Below the pieces are notes generated by a model that saw only the letters and a program-made list of their open reading frames with translations, was not told the DNA's origin and searched no databases. Both the position numbers and the translations under genes were made by a program. 47,453 bases of DNA from Desulfotignum sp. (GTDB taxonomy: Bacteria > Desulfobacterota > Desulfobacteria > Desulfobacterales > Desulfobacteraceae): positions 1 to 47,453 of the forward strand of contig JAABSB010000005.1 in the NCBI GenBank assembly GCA_011390615.1, given 5' to 3'. Below, piece after piece: positions 1 through 8,459 of this stretch; the stretch's first letter is position 1; the number at the start of each line of letters is the position of its first letter.

Positions 1-136
1 GGGCCACAAACACCCAGAACAGGACAATGACCAGTCCCACCATGGCAATTTTGGAACTGAGCAGGATGACGAACATATCCTTGAGCCGCACTTTTTTGGT
101 TTTTTCAATATTCTTGGTTTCAACTGTTTCAGGCAT
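1..136 (-). CDS. ABC transporter permease, DppC-type (N-terminal part only)
   Basis: The 5' end of a gene that runs off the left edge. About 45 residues are visible: a charged cytoplasmic start (MPETVETKNIEKTKK...) followed by the beginning of a hydrophobic segment, the layout of the N-terminus of DppC/OppC-type permeases. Its ATG overlaps the last 8 bases of the upstream permease gene, so the two are translationally coupled. It should form the second membrane subunit beside the DppB-type protein. The family call rests mainly on this position because no conserved permease motif is visible. Confidence 0.7.
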   Translation of the reverse strand, partial: MPETVETKNIEKTKKVRLKDMFVILLSSKIAMVGLVIVLFWVFVA

Positions 137-1427
137 ACCGTATCCTCGGATTCAAAAAGGTATAGATGATATCGGCCACCAGCTGGGTGCCGACGGCTAC
201 CAGGACCATGATCATGGCGCCTGCTTCCAGGGCGTTGAAATCTTTGTACAACGCTGATTCCAGCAGATAGGCCCCGAGCCCCGGGTACCCGAACACCACC
301 TCCACGATGACGATCCCCCCCAAAAGCCAGTTGACATGGAGCATGATCACGGTGATGGGGGCGATGAGGGCGTTTTTCACCGCATGTTTGAACACCACTT
401 TCTTATAGGGCAGCCCCTTGAGAAATGCGGTGCGGATATAGGGTGATTTCATGACCTCTACCATGGAGGCCCGGGTGATGCGCAGTATATACCCCAGTTC
501 GATGAGGGTGAGGGTAAGCACCGGCAGGATCAGCATCATGGGTTTTTCCCAGGGCGCAGATGTGCCCAGCACCGCCGCACCCGGCAGCCATCCCAGCCAG
601 ACGGAAAAAATCAGGGTCAGAAAAATACCGGTGGCAAACTCCGGCACCACGGAAAACATCATGCCGCCTACCGATAAGAACCGGTCCTTGAGAGATCCTT
701 CCTGGAGCCCGGCAATGAGCCCCAAAAGCAGAGCCAGTGGCATCACAATGACAAAAGCGGTGCCTGCCAGGACCACAGAGTTGCGCAATCGTGTCCACAG
801 GCTTTTGTTCACCGGCCGGCCGGTGCGGAAGGAAATCCCGGGATCCCCCCTGACAAATCCTTTTTTCAATGGGATATAGTCTTTGGGCCCGCCGGAACTT
901 TCCATCCAGCCCTTGCCCATGACAAACACAAACATGGTTTCGGTTTCACCCTTGACCCACCGGACGGCATGGTTCTGACGGTCAATCCCCCAGAATTCCT
1001 GTTTTCCGTCTTCAATGGCCTCCCACCGGCCATTGTCAATGTATTCTGTTTTTTCGCCGTCTTCAGTGATCACAATGGCCACCAGATCATCTCCGTCCAC
1101 TTTCCAGCGGATCAAAGCCCCGTCTTTTCTGACGGCCCACCACTCCTCAAAATCTTCTTCCGTGGTGATTCTTTTCAACGGCATGTTGATTTTTTTTTCA
1201 GCGATCCAGTCATTGCCGGCGATCCAGTGCAGATACCGCACATACATGGGCTGATCCAGGCCGTTCTGCCGGATAAAGGCGGCTTCCTGTTCCGGGGAGA
1301 TAAAGGCCCCCAGCACATTTTTGGCAATATTGCCGGGGGATGATTCAGCAATGACAAAAACCGCCACAGACACCAGGATCATGGTCAGCAGCAGCAGGAA
1401 AAAACGTCGGAGGATAAAGACAATCAT
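129..1427 (-). CDS. ABC transporter permease, DppB-type, with an inserted periplasmic domain
   Basis: Inner-membrane subunit of a peptide/nickel-type (family 5) ABC importer. Residues 1-30 form the first membrane helix (MIVFILRRFFLLLL...), followed by the usual DppB region with a GLDQPMYVRYLHWI segment. From about residue 210 the standard multi-helix permease core follows, including the EAA-type loop near 'GLPYKKVVFKHAVKNALIAP'. Length is 432 residues, against about 310-340 for most DppB proteins. The extra length is a polar, Trp- and Gly-rich block at about residues 75-200, between helix 1 and helix 2, which should lie on the periplasmic side. It follows the binding protein gene by 72 bases and overlaps the next permease. 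Confidence 0.88.
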   Translation of the reverse strand: MIVFILRRFFLLLLTMILVSVAVFVIAESSPGNIAKNVLGAFISPEQEAAFIRQNGLDQPMYVRYLHWIAGNDWIAEKKINMPLKRITTEEDFEEWWAVRKDGALIRWKVDGDDLVAIVITEDGEKTEYIDNGRWEAIEDGKQEFWGIDRQNHAVRWVKGETETMFVFVMGKGWMESSGGPKDYIPLKKGFVRGDPGISFRTGRPVNKSLWTRLRNSVVLAGTAFVIVMPLALLLGLIAGLQEGSLKDRFLSVGGMMFSVVPEFATGIFLTLIFSVWLGWLPGAAVLGTSAPWEKPMMLILPVLTLTLIELGYILRITRASMVEVMKSPYIRTAFLKGLPYKKVVFKHAVKNALIAPITVIMLHVNWLLGGIVIVEVVFGYPGLGAYLLESALYKDFNALEAGAMIMVLVAVGTQLVADIIYTFLNPRIRYA

Positions 1428-1499
1428 AAAAATCCCTGTTCCTTTGTTTAAGGGGCCCGCACGCTGGATTTTTCAGGTGCGGGCCGCACAGGTTTTTAT

Positions 1500-3143
1500 T
1501 TACGCGAAGGACACATCATTGAACAGCATAAAACCATTGGGATGCCCTTCTAAGCCCTTGACATTGCTTCTGGAAACCATCCAGACAGCCCGCCAGTAAC
1601 CAATGCCGATGGAGCCCCTGTCATACTGGATTTTCTGGAGTTTGCAGAACAGTTTTCTGCGCTCCTCCACATCCAGGGTGCCGTTGGCTTTTTCCAGGAT
1701 TTCGGAGAACTCCTCATCCACCCACCGGGTTTCATTCCAGGCCACGGGTTTGCCGTCTGTGTCAGCCTTGTAGGCCAGGTTCAGGACCATGGTGCCCAGG
1801 GGACGGTGGGTCCAGGGGGTGATGCCGAAGTCCACTTCCGTCCATTTTTCCCAGTACTGGCTGTTGGGCATGGTCTGCAGGTTGATTTTGAATCCGCCGG
1901 GAATGGCGTCCTGTTTGAGGATTTCCGCATACCGTACCACATCCGGCCATCCGGAACCAACCGCCAGGTTGACTTCCAGGCCGTTGGGATACCCGGCCTC
2001 TGCCAGCAGTTTTTTTGCTCCTTCAGGATCATAGGGCGGGATGGGCATTTCGCAGTATTCAGGGTGCAGCTGGTAGACGTGAAAATCCTGTCCTTCCAGA
2101 CCCTGTCCCATATAGGCCAGTGCCAGAATTTTTTCATGGTTGTGGCATTTTCTCATGGCCAGACGGACCTTTTCATTGTCCCAGGGTTTGAGATCCACCC
2201 GCATGCGCAGTACCCGGGCAGATGCGGTGGGGGCCGCCAGAATGCTGATTTCAGGGTCATCCTTGAGGGCCCGGAAAATGTCGGTGCCGCCGATGTCGGA
2301 CAGGTCAATGAAATCGATGTCTTTGCTCTTGATGGCAGAAATCATGGGGGCGGTTTCAGTACCCATGTCAAGGAAATGCATCTCGTCCAGGTATGGCAGG
2401 GGTTTGCCATCTGCCCCTTTCTGCCAGTAGTCGGAGCGGGCCTTGACAACTGCCAGTTCGCCTTCCCGGTAGGTTTCCAGGGTGTAGGGACCGGTGCCAT
2501 GGGGGGCTTTGAGGAAATCCCCTTCAAAGGTCTTGTGGTTGAGCACCTGGGCCGGATACTGGAAAAGGTCTTCGGGGATCGAGATGGAGGGAACCGTCAG
2601 GTGCAGTTTGATCTGATAGTCATTGACCTTTTCAATATTGTTGGCACTCAGATATCCCCCCACCAGGCCTTTCATGGAGGAGCCCACACTCTCATCCAGC
2701 CACTGGTTGAAGGTGAAGACCACATCATCTGCGGTAAAGGTATCTCCGTTGTTGAATTTGACACCTTTTCTCATGTTCAGTGTCCAGGTTTTCAGGTCGT
2801 CACTGGCATCCCAGCTTTCCAAAAGATAGGGATGGGTGATGTTTTTGCCGTCGGTCAGGGTCAGGTATTCTGCCACCTGGCGGGTGACGTTGGATGCAGC
2901 GATCCAGGAATAGGTGGCGGGATGGGCAATTTTCTGAAGCGCTGTGGCAACCCGCAGGGTACCGCCGCGTTTGACGCTGCCGGCAAAGGCTTTACTTGTC
3001 CAGGAAAGCCCTGCCATCTGGGTGGCTGTGAAAGCAGATACCCCCAAGAGGGTGGAATACCGCAAAAATTCCCTTCTGGAAAGTTTGCCTTTTTCCATGT
3101 CACTTTTCATGTCATGTACTGCCGGATGAATTCTTTTTTTCAT
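1500..3143 (-). CDS. ABC transporter substrate-binding protein, family 5 (Tat-exported)
   Basis: Periplasmic solute receptor of the peptide/nickel/opine class (SBP_bac_5), 547 residues. The N-terminus carries a twin-arginine signal ([11 protein letters not shown] then a hydrophobic stretch ending near SKAFAG), so it is exported folded by Tat. The mature part starts [14 protein letters not shown] and has the family features '[27 protein letters not shown]' in pieces and 'GTGPYTLE'. The ATG at 3143 is chosen because GGAGG lies 6 bases upstream; a longer frame begins at 3188 without a good site. It sits between an MttB-type methyltransferase and two permeases, so its ligand is more likely a methylated amine or related compound than a peptide. 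That is inference. Confidence 0.9.
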   Translation of the reverse strand: MKKRIHPAVHDMKSDMEKGKLSRREFLRYSTLLGVSAFTATQMAGLSWTSKAFAGSVKRGGTLRVATALQKIAHPATYSWIAASNVTRQVAEYLTLTDGKNITHPYLLESWDASDDLKTWTLNMRKGVKFNNGDTFTADDVVFTFNQWLDESVGSSMKGLVGGYLSANNIEKVNDYQIKLHLTVPSISIPEDLFQYPAQVLNHKTFEGDFLKAPHGTGPYTLETYREGELAVVKARSDYWQKGADGKPLPYLDEMHFLDMGTETAPMISAIKSKDIDFIDLSDIGGTDIFRALKDDPEISILAAPTASARVLRMRVDLKPWDNEKVRLAMRKCHNHEKILALAYMGQGLEGQDFHVYQLHPEYCEMPIPPYDPEGAKKLLAEAGYPNGLEVNLAVGSGWPDVVRYAEILKQDAIPGGFKINLQTMPNSQYWEKWTEVDFGITPWTHRPLGTMVLNLAYKADTDGKPVAWNETRWVDEEFSEILEKANGTLDVEERRKLFCKLQKIQYDRGSIGIGYWRAVWMVSRSNVKGLEGHPNGFMLFNDVSFA

Positions 3144-3273
3144 GCTTGCCTCCTTTTTTTTCTTGAATGATACCGAATTTTCATACAAACCACTGGCCTG
3201 TGAAGTCTGTATGGTTATTACATGCCCTCCTTTTTAATGCAATTTTTTTTACTATTTTTTTAAAAAAGTAGTT

Positions 3274-4743
3274 TTATCCTTTTTCCAGTCTGGCCAGGAT
3301 TTCTCGTTCACCTTCGGTTTTGAGCCGCTCCAGTTCCGCTGTCACCTTGTCGCTCAAAGGATCCGGCTTGTGGGTTTCCATGATAGACCGGATCTCTTCC
3401 TGGACCCGCTGGTCCATGGTGGGGCGGCCGGCAGTTTTCCAGGCATCGATGGTCTGGCGGTTGAGCAGTTTTGACACCGACAATTCCTGTTTGAAATGGT
3501 CCAGGGTATGTTTTTGGGTGATAAAGTGGCCACCGGGACCCACATCTTCCAAGATCTGCCGGGCCAGGGTTTCCTTTGTCACGGTAATCCCTTCCACAAA
3601 CCGCTTGGTCATGCCCACAATTTCATTGCCCATCACCAGCTGTTCCAGGGAACAGGCCATGCCCGAGGCCATGTACCCCACATCATGGATGAGGTTCAAC
3701 CCGGACAGTCCCTGGGCCAGGATGGAAAAGGTGCCTTCCAGGCCGGCCTGTGCATCCAGGATCTTGGCATCTGTGGCACCGGCCAGGCCCCAGGTGGGCA
3801 GTTCAAAGGATTTGGCTATTTCCGCCTGGGCCGCAATCCCCAGGCTGTTTTCCGGCGCCCCCATGGTCATGAGCGCGGTTTTCATGTCCAGTATCCCCAC
3901 ATTACCGCTCATGGCCACCGGACAACCGGTTTTTCGCAGCTGGGCAATGGTGATGTGAACCAGGGCTTCGGCCGTGATCTGCACCAGCATGCCGGCCAGG
4001 GTGACCGGGCCTGTGGCACCGGCAGATACGGTGGAACCGGGCAGCTGGGGCATGAACCGGTCTGCGGCTATGAGAATCCGGTCCACCACGTCATCCGGAA
4101 AAAACAACGGCGCAATGGCTTCCGGATAAAGTATGAGAAACGGTTTTTCCCGCAGTCTGTCCTGGCCCCCGGCGATCACGGCGGCCATTTCATACACATA
4201 CTCACATCCCAAAGGCGAGTACCCGATAAAGGCGGCCGGCTTGGTGGTGTTGGCGAACATGGCCGGAATTTCATGCACTTCTGCAGCTGCGCCCGGCACA
4301 TCCTGGGAAGAGCCCATGGGCATGACAAAGTCGATGTGGGCGCAGGCATCCGCCACTTTTGCGCCCAGGGCGATATCCTTTATGCTGGTGGGCCGGATAT
4401 CTCCGGTGAAAGGGTCCCGGTGGTTGGGGCTGGCCGTGGAGGTGCCGTAGTGGCTTTTCTCCCCTTCCACCTCCAGGGCCCGCCTGCCGTTTCTGTCATA
4501 AATGGTCCAGCCTTTGGGTGCGGTGGTCAAACACCCCTGGACAATGTACCTGGGGATCTTGATGCGGTCGTCCTTTACCCATGCCCCGGCCTGGGCCATC
4601 ATTTTGTGAACCTGGCTGTGCCGGCATTTAAACCCCACTTTTTCAATAATATCAAAAGCAGCCTGTTTGATTTCCCAGATCTGGTCGTCGGTGAGTATCC
4701 GCATGCCCACAGAGCGGCTTTTGGTGCTGGATGACTGAATCAC
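3274..4743 (-). CDS. MttB-family (trimethylamine methyltransferase-like) methyltransferase 1
   Basis: Member of the MttB/MtgB superfamily, which transfers a methyl group from a quaternary or tertiary amine to a corrinoid protein. The 489-residue frame has no in-frame amber codon, so it is a non-pyrrolysine member like glycine betaine methyltransferase MtgB. Family landmarks are the N-terminal LTDDQIWEIKQAAFDIIEKVG, the central 'SAGATGPVTLAGMLVQ' and the C-terminal 'VGPGGHFITQKHTLDHF'. GTG at 4743 is preferred because AAGGA lies 6 bases upstream; TTG at 4758 is the longest option but has no ribosome site. It starts 18 bases after the aldehyde oxidoreductase gene and precedes an importer operon. 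Substrate unknown; the partner corrinoid protein is not in the window. Confidence 0.88.
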   Translation of the reverse strand: MIQSSSTKSRSVGMRILTDDQIWEIKQAAFDIIEKVGFKCRHSQVHKMMAQAGAWVKDDRIKIPRYIVQGCLTTAPKGWTIYDRNGRRALEVEGEKSHYGTSTASPNHRDPFTGDIRPTSIKDIALGAKVADACAHIDFVMPMGSSQDVPGAAAEVHEIPAMFANTTKPAAFIGYSPLGCEYVYEMAAVIAGGQDRLREKPFLILYPEAIAPLFFPDDVVDRILIAADRFMPQLPGSTVSAGATGPVTLAGMLVQITAEALVHITIAQLRKTGCPVAMSGNVGILDMKTALMTMGAPENSLGIAAQAEIAKSFELPTWGLAGATDAKILDAQAGLEGTFSILAQGLSGLNLIHDVGYMASGMACSLEQLVMGNEIVGMTKRFVEGITVTKETLARQILEDVGPGGHFITQKHTLDHFKQELSVSKLLNRQTIDAWKTAGRPTMDQRVQEEIRSIMETHKPDPLSDKVTAELERLKTEGEREILARLEKG

Positions 4744-4761
4744 GTGCTTTCCTTTCAAAAA

Positions 4762-6708
4762 TTATGGTATTTGCATTTGCATTTTATGGTTACTGTTTTT
4801 CAGTTCCGGGGGTTTCCCGTTTGTATCCCAGCCCATGGCCTGGTAAAATTCCGCCAGCATACCGGTCAATGCTTTTCTGGTGAGCCCGTCCGGCAACGCT
4901 TTGCCGGAAAAGAACCTGTCCGGCAGCTGGTCCACCAGGGGCAGGACGGAATGGCGCAGGTTGAAGAGCCTTTCCATGGCCGCAATTTTCTCTCCAGCTC
5001 CCGTCAGACCGTCTCGGGAAAAACCTGTTTCCGCCAGTGCGTTCACAAGAGAAATTTCCGGTTCCAGATTGAATGACTTGAGCAGAGACAATACCGGCAC
5101 CTTGCACAGCCCCAGGCAGTCCACCAGGATATTGGTCACCACGGCCTTTTTGATCAGCCATCCCTTGGCCTGGGTAGCATGGATATCCACTGCCAGGGCG
5201 GTGCCGAATTCTTTGATGGCGGCTTCTTTTGTCCAGCTGTATTCCAGAGAGGCATAGACATTGTTGTAATCCCCGCCCCTGCTGGAGACTGCATATCCCA
5301 ATGCGGTCCCCATGATGGCACCAGGATGGTAGGCGGTCAGCTCCAGGCCTTTGACATGGGCGGCACAGGCTGCTGCTTCGGCCCCGATCTGATCAGCCGC
5401 ATGCCTGACACCGCCGGCCAGAAGCCGGCCCAGTTCCGTGGTGCGGGTTGCTATCCGGTGAATAAGGGTTTCCATGGTGCGGGCATTGCCCCAGGACAAA
5501 TCCAGATCTTTTTTGAGATGTTCCGGCATCAGGTTTTTTTCATCCAGGTCCATGGCAAAGGCGATTACCGATGCCGTGGACGTGGTGTCCAGCCCCACAC
5601 GGTTGCACAGGTTGTCCAGCCGGACAATGGCAGCCAGATCTGTAAGCCCGCATTTGGGACCAAAGTTTATCATTGGTTCAAACTCCGGCCGGGTGGATAT
5701 ATCACCGGGTCTGGCAGGGTCCATCACAAGCTCTGCCTTGCACTGGACCGGGCATTTGAAACAGCCCGAGGTTCCGGCACGTTTCTCTGCCAGTTTCCTG
5801 CCGTCGATGGCACTGACATCTGTCATGCCGATCTCATTATAGTTTTTCGCCCCCATGATGCCGAAATCATTGGCCCATTGGAGGTATCCGGCACCGCCGT
5901 ATCTGGAAAAAAAGGAAAATTCCGAAGCATTCCGCACCAGGGCGGCATAGGTTTTCACCGCCTGTTTTTTTTGGGGGGTATCTGCCGGCAGGTGTTTGTG
6001 ACTGCCTTTGGCAATAACGATGGCTTTGATGTTTTTGGCACCCATGACAGCCCCCATGCCGGTGCGGCCTGCAGCATGGTCTTTTTCCGTCATGATGGCG
6101 GCAAACCTGACCTGGTTTTCCCCGGCAGGGCCGATGGCCAGAATGCGTGTTTTTTCATGGCGGTGTATCTGTCTGATCCGGCCCTGGACCGCAGCCGTGT
6201 CCAGGCCCCACAGATCCCTGGCAGACACAAGCCTTGCACCGCCTTCATGAACATATAGATAGACCGGTTCGGCAGCGGCACCGGTCACCACAATGGCGGC
6301 AAGGTTGCAGGACCGCAGCCAGGCCCCGGTATATCCGCCGATATTGGAACTGCCAAGAATCCCGGTGAGGGGGGACAGGGCATTGATATGGAGTCTGGCC
6401 CCGCAGGGGGCCGCAGATCCGGTGAGAAGCCCGGTGGAAAAAAGCAGTATGTTGTCCGGTCCCAGAGGGTCTGTCCCCGGTTTCAGGTGGTGATACAGAA
6501 ACCATGCATTGAATCCCCTGCCGCCTATAAAATCGGCAGCAGCATCAGGGTAGGTTTCACACCTGCATTCCCCCTTTGTCAGATCTACCTGTAAAATATT
6601 TCCCAACCGGTTTGATGGCTGCATGGATTTTATTGAATGATTTTCATTACACCCCATTGCTGATAAACCGCCTGTTGCTGCTGTATCCATAAGGTAAATA
6701 ATTACCAT
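4762..6708 (-). CDS. Aldehyde:ferredoxin oxidoreductase family protein (tungsten/molybdenum pterin)
   Basis: AOR-family enzyme, expected to oxidise an aldehyde to its acid with ferredoxin as acceptor in the cytoplasm, using a W- or Mo-bis-pterin and one [4Fe-4S] cluster. The cluster ligands are visible as C316-x2-C319-x3-C323 and a distal C535 (LGLCK). The N-terminal domain has 'GGRGFNAWFLYHHL' and 'AIGPAGENQVRFAAI', and the 'GRTGMGAVMGAKNIKAI' motif is intact. Conserved AOR sequence begins only near residue 32, so the true start may be an internal ATG (6690, 6657 or 6624); none has a strong ribosome site. It heads the operon with MttB1 and the importer, which suggests that the methylated substrate carries or yields an aldehyde. 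That is inference. Confidence 0.9.
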   Translation of the reverse strand: MVIIYLMDTAATGGLSAMGCNENHSIKSMQPSNRLGNILQVDLTKGECRCETYPDAAADFIGGRGFNAWFLYHHLKPGTDPLGPDNILLFSTGLLTGSAAPCGARLHINALSPLTGILGSSNIGGYTGAWLRSCNLAAIVVTGAAAEPVYLYVHEGGARLVSARDLWGLDTAAVQGRIRQIHRHEKTRILAIGPAGENQVRFAAIMTEKDHAAGRTGMGAVMGAKNIKAIVIAKGSHKHLPADTPQKKQAVKTYAALVRNASEFSFFSRYGGAGYLQWANDFGIMGAKNYNEIGMTDVSAIDGRKLAEKRAGTSGCFKCPVQCKAELVMDPARPGDISTRPEFEPMINFGPKCGLTDLAAIVRLDNLCNRVGLDTTSTASVIAFAMDLDEKNLMPEHLKKDLDLSWGNARTMETLIHRIATRTTELGRLLAGGVRHAADQIGAEAAACAAHVKGLELTAYHPGAIMGTALGYAVSSRGGDYNNVYASLEYSWTKEAAIKEFGTALAVDIHATQAKGWLIKKAVVTNILVDCLGLCKVPVLSLLKSFNLEPEISLVNALAETGFSRDGLTGAGEKIAAMERLFNLRHSVLPLVDQLPDRFFSGKALPDGLTRKALTGMLAEFYQAMGWDTNGKPPELKNSNHKMQMQIP

Positions 6709-6716
6709 AGTATGGT
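6693..6716. promoter_or_regulatory. Two overlapping palindromes at the head of the AOR-MttB operon
   Basis: GGTAA-ATAA-TTACC (6693-6706) overlaps ACCATA-G-TATGGT (6704-6716). They cover the longest possible AOR start codon and lie in the 161-base gap facing glpD. Overlapping dyads at this place are a plausible operator for a dimeric repressor. No cognate regulator is evident. Confidence 0.3.
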
Positions 6717-6869
6717 TTTGGGATCAAATCCTAATTTGCTGCATCCGGATTTTACACCAAAAAAACTTGTTTCTGAAAAATAATCATCATAATATGAAAC
6801 CCAAAGTACTATGAGATCCACAGGGCAAATCAGTAAAAATATCTTGTTATCCGGAACCAGGAGATATGT

Positions 6870-8459
6870 ATGAACCGTGAACAAGCCATCCAGGATTTGG
6901 AAAACCATGCAGGCTACTGGGATATTATCGTCATCGGCGGCGGGGCCACCGGCCTGGGGGTGGGCGTGGATGCCGCATCCCGGGGTTGTAAAACCCTGCT
7001 TTTAGAACAGCACGATTTTTCCAAGGGAACCTCCAGCCGGTCAACCAAGCTGGTGCACGGCGGGGTCAGGTATCTGCGCCAGGGCAACATCTCCCTTGTT
7101 CTCGAAGCCCTCCATGAGCGGGGCCTTCTCATACGCAACGCCCCGCATCTGGTCAGCAACCAGGCCTTTATCGTTCCCAATTATGAGTGGTGGGACGGGC
7201 CGTTTTACGGGGCCGGCATGAAGGTATATGATATGCTGGCAGGAAAGCTGGGGCTGGGGCCGTCCAGACACCTGTCTAAAAAAGAAACCCTGAAACGGAT
7301 ACCCACTCTGGAACCGCAGAAGCTGCGGGGCGGGGTGGTCTATTACGACGGCCAGTTTGATGATGCCCGCCTGGCTGTAAACCTGGCCCAGACCATGGTG
7401 GATCACGGTGGTACGCCTGTCAATTATATGCAGGTCACCGAATTTACCAGGGCCGGTGAGATGATTGACGGGGTTATTGCCACAGACATGGAAACCGGCA
7501 GATCTTTTCAGATGCATGCCCGGGTGGTGGTGAACGCCACCGGGGTTTTCACCGACAGCATTCTGCAGATGGAAAATCCCGAAGCAAAGCCCATCATATC
7601 CGTCAGTCAGGGGGTCCACCTGGTGCTGGACAAGGAGTTTCTGCCCGGAGAATCCGCCATCATGGTTCCCCAGACGGCCGACGGGCGGGTGCTGTTTGTG
7701 GTGCCCTGGCATGACAAAGCTGTGGTGGGAACAACTGATACGCCGGTGTCAAATATCAGCCTGGAACCGTCCCCCTTAAAAGAAGAGATCGACTTCATTC
7801 TGGAACATGCCGCCATTTATCTGTCCAAAGATCCGGAACCAAAGGATGTCAAGAGTGTGTTTGCCGGGCTGCGGCCCCTGGTGGATACCGGCAGCAGTGA
7901 CAATACCGCTGCCATTTCCCGAGACCATTTTCTGGTGGTTTCAGAATCAGGCCTGGTGACCATCACCGGCGGCAAATGGACCACTTATAGAAAAATGGCG
8001 GAAGACACCGTTAACCAAGCCATGCTGGTGGCAGGTCTGGATGAACGGGAGTGCGTAACAAAAAAATTGCGCATCCACGGGTGGCTCAAAAATTTTGATA
8101 AAAATGATGCCCTGCATTATTACGGATCAGATGCCATCCACATCAAAAAACTGATCAAAGAGAATGCCGGGCTGGGGGAAAGACTGCATGCAGATCTGCC
8201 TTATATCAAGGCTGAGGTGATCTGGTCCGTGCGCAGGGAGATGGCCAGAACAGTGGAGGATTTTTTGGCCCGCCGCAGCCGTGCCCTGGTGCTGGATGCC
8301 CGGGCCGCTATGGATATGGCACCGGATGTGGCGCATCTTATGGCCCGGGAACTGGGATATGATGACACCTGGGCGGACCATCAGGTTTCTGCTTTTGCCG
8401 ATCTGGCAGGCAGGTATCTGATCGGCGGTTCTGTGTGTAAAGACAAAGGGCGGTCATGA
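6870..8459 (+). CDS. glpD: Glycerol-3-phosphate dehydrogenase (FAD-dependent)
   Basis: Oxidises sn-glycerol 3-phosphate to dihydroxyacetone phosphate at the inner membrane and passes electrons to quinone. The 529-residue length fits GlpD. The Rossmann FAD motif 'DIIVIGGGATGLGVGVDAA' is at residues 19-37, followed by the family block 'SKGTSSRSTKLVHGGVRYL'. The C-terminal part contains 'SGLVTITGGKWTTYRKMAED', typical of GlpD. AGGAG lies 7 bases before the ATG. No glpK or glpF is nearby. The stop overlaps the ATG of the next gene by 4 bases, an unexpected coupling to a FapA-like protein. Confidence 0.95.
   Translation: MNREQAIQDLENHAGYWDIIVIGGGATGLGVGVDAASRGCKTLLLEQHDFSKGTSSRSTKLVHGGVRYLRQGNISLVLEALHERGLLIRNAPHLVSNQAFIVPNYEWWDGPFYGAGMKVYDMLAGKLGLGPSRHLSKKETLKRIPTLEPQKLRGGVVYYDGQFDDARLAVNLAQTMVDHGGTPVNYMQVTEFTRAGEMIDGVIATDMETGRSFQMHARVVVNATGVFTDSILQMENPEAKPIISVSQGVHLVLDKEFLPGESAIMVPQTADGRVLFVVPWHDKAVVGTTDTPVSNISLEPSPLKEEIDFILEHAAIYLSKDPEPKDVKSVFAGLRPLVDTGSSDNTAAISRDHFLVVSESGLVTITGGKWTTYRKMAEDTVNQAMLVAGLDERECVTKKLRIHGWLKNFDKNDALHYYGSDAIHIKKLIKENAGLGERLHADLPYIKAEVIWSVRREMARTVEDFLARRSRALVLDARAAMDMAPDVAHLMARELGYDDTWADHQVSAFADLAGRYLIGGSVCKDKGRS

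Noticed and set aside
3218-3231. GGAGGG followed by ATG-TAA on the minus strand before the family 5 binding protein gene (a start-stop frame)
   Set aside because: The spacing between GGAGG and the ATG is only 2 bases, too short for efficient initiation; probably chance.
3496-4734. Long open frame opposite MttB1 (also long frames opposite the binding protein at 1806-3170, AOR at 5179-6258, and nfo/asd at 19518-21038)
   Set aside because: No family motifs, no ribosome sites, and each mirrors a gene with clear homology. High third-position GC of the real genes produces such shadows.
3274-4743. Pyrrolysine in the MttB proteins
   Set aside because: Neither MttB frame (3274-4743 or 30495-31913) has an in-frame TAG before its natural end, so both are non-pyrrolysine members.
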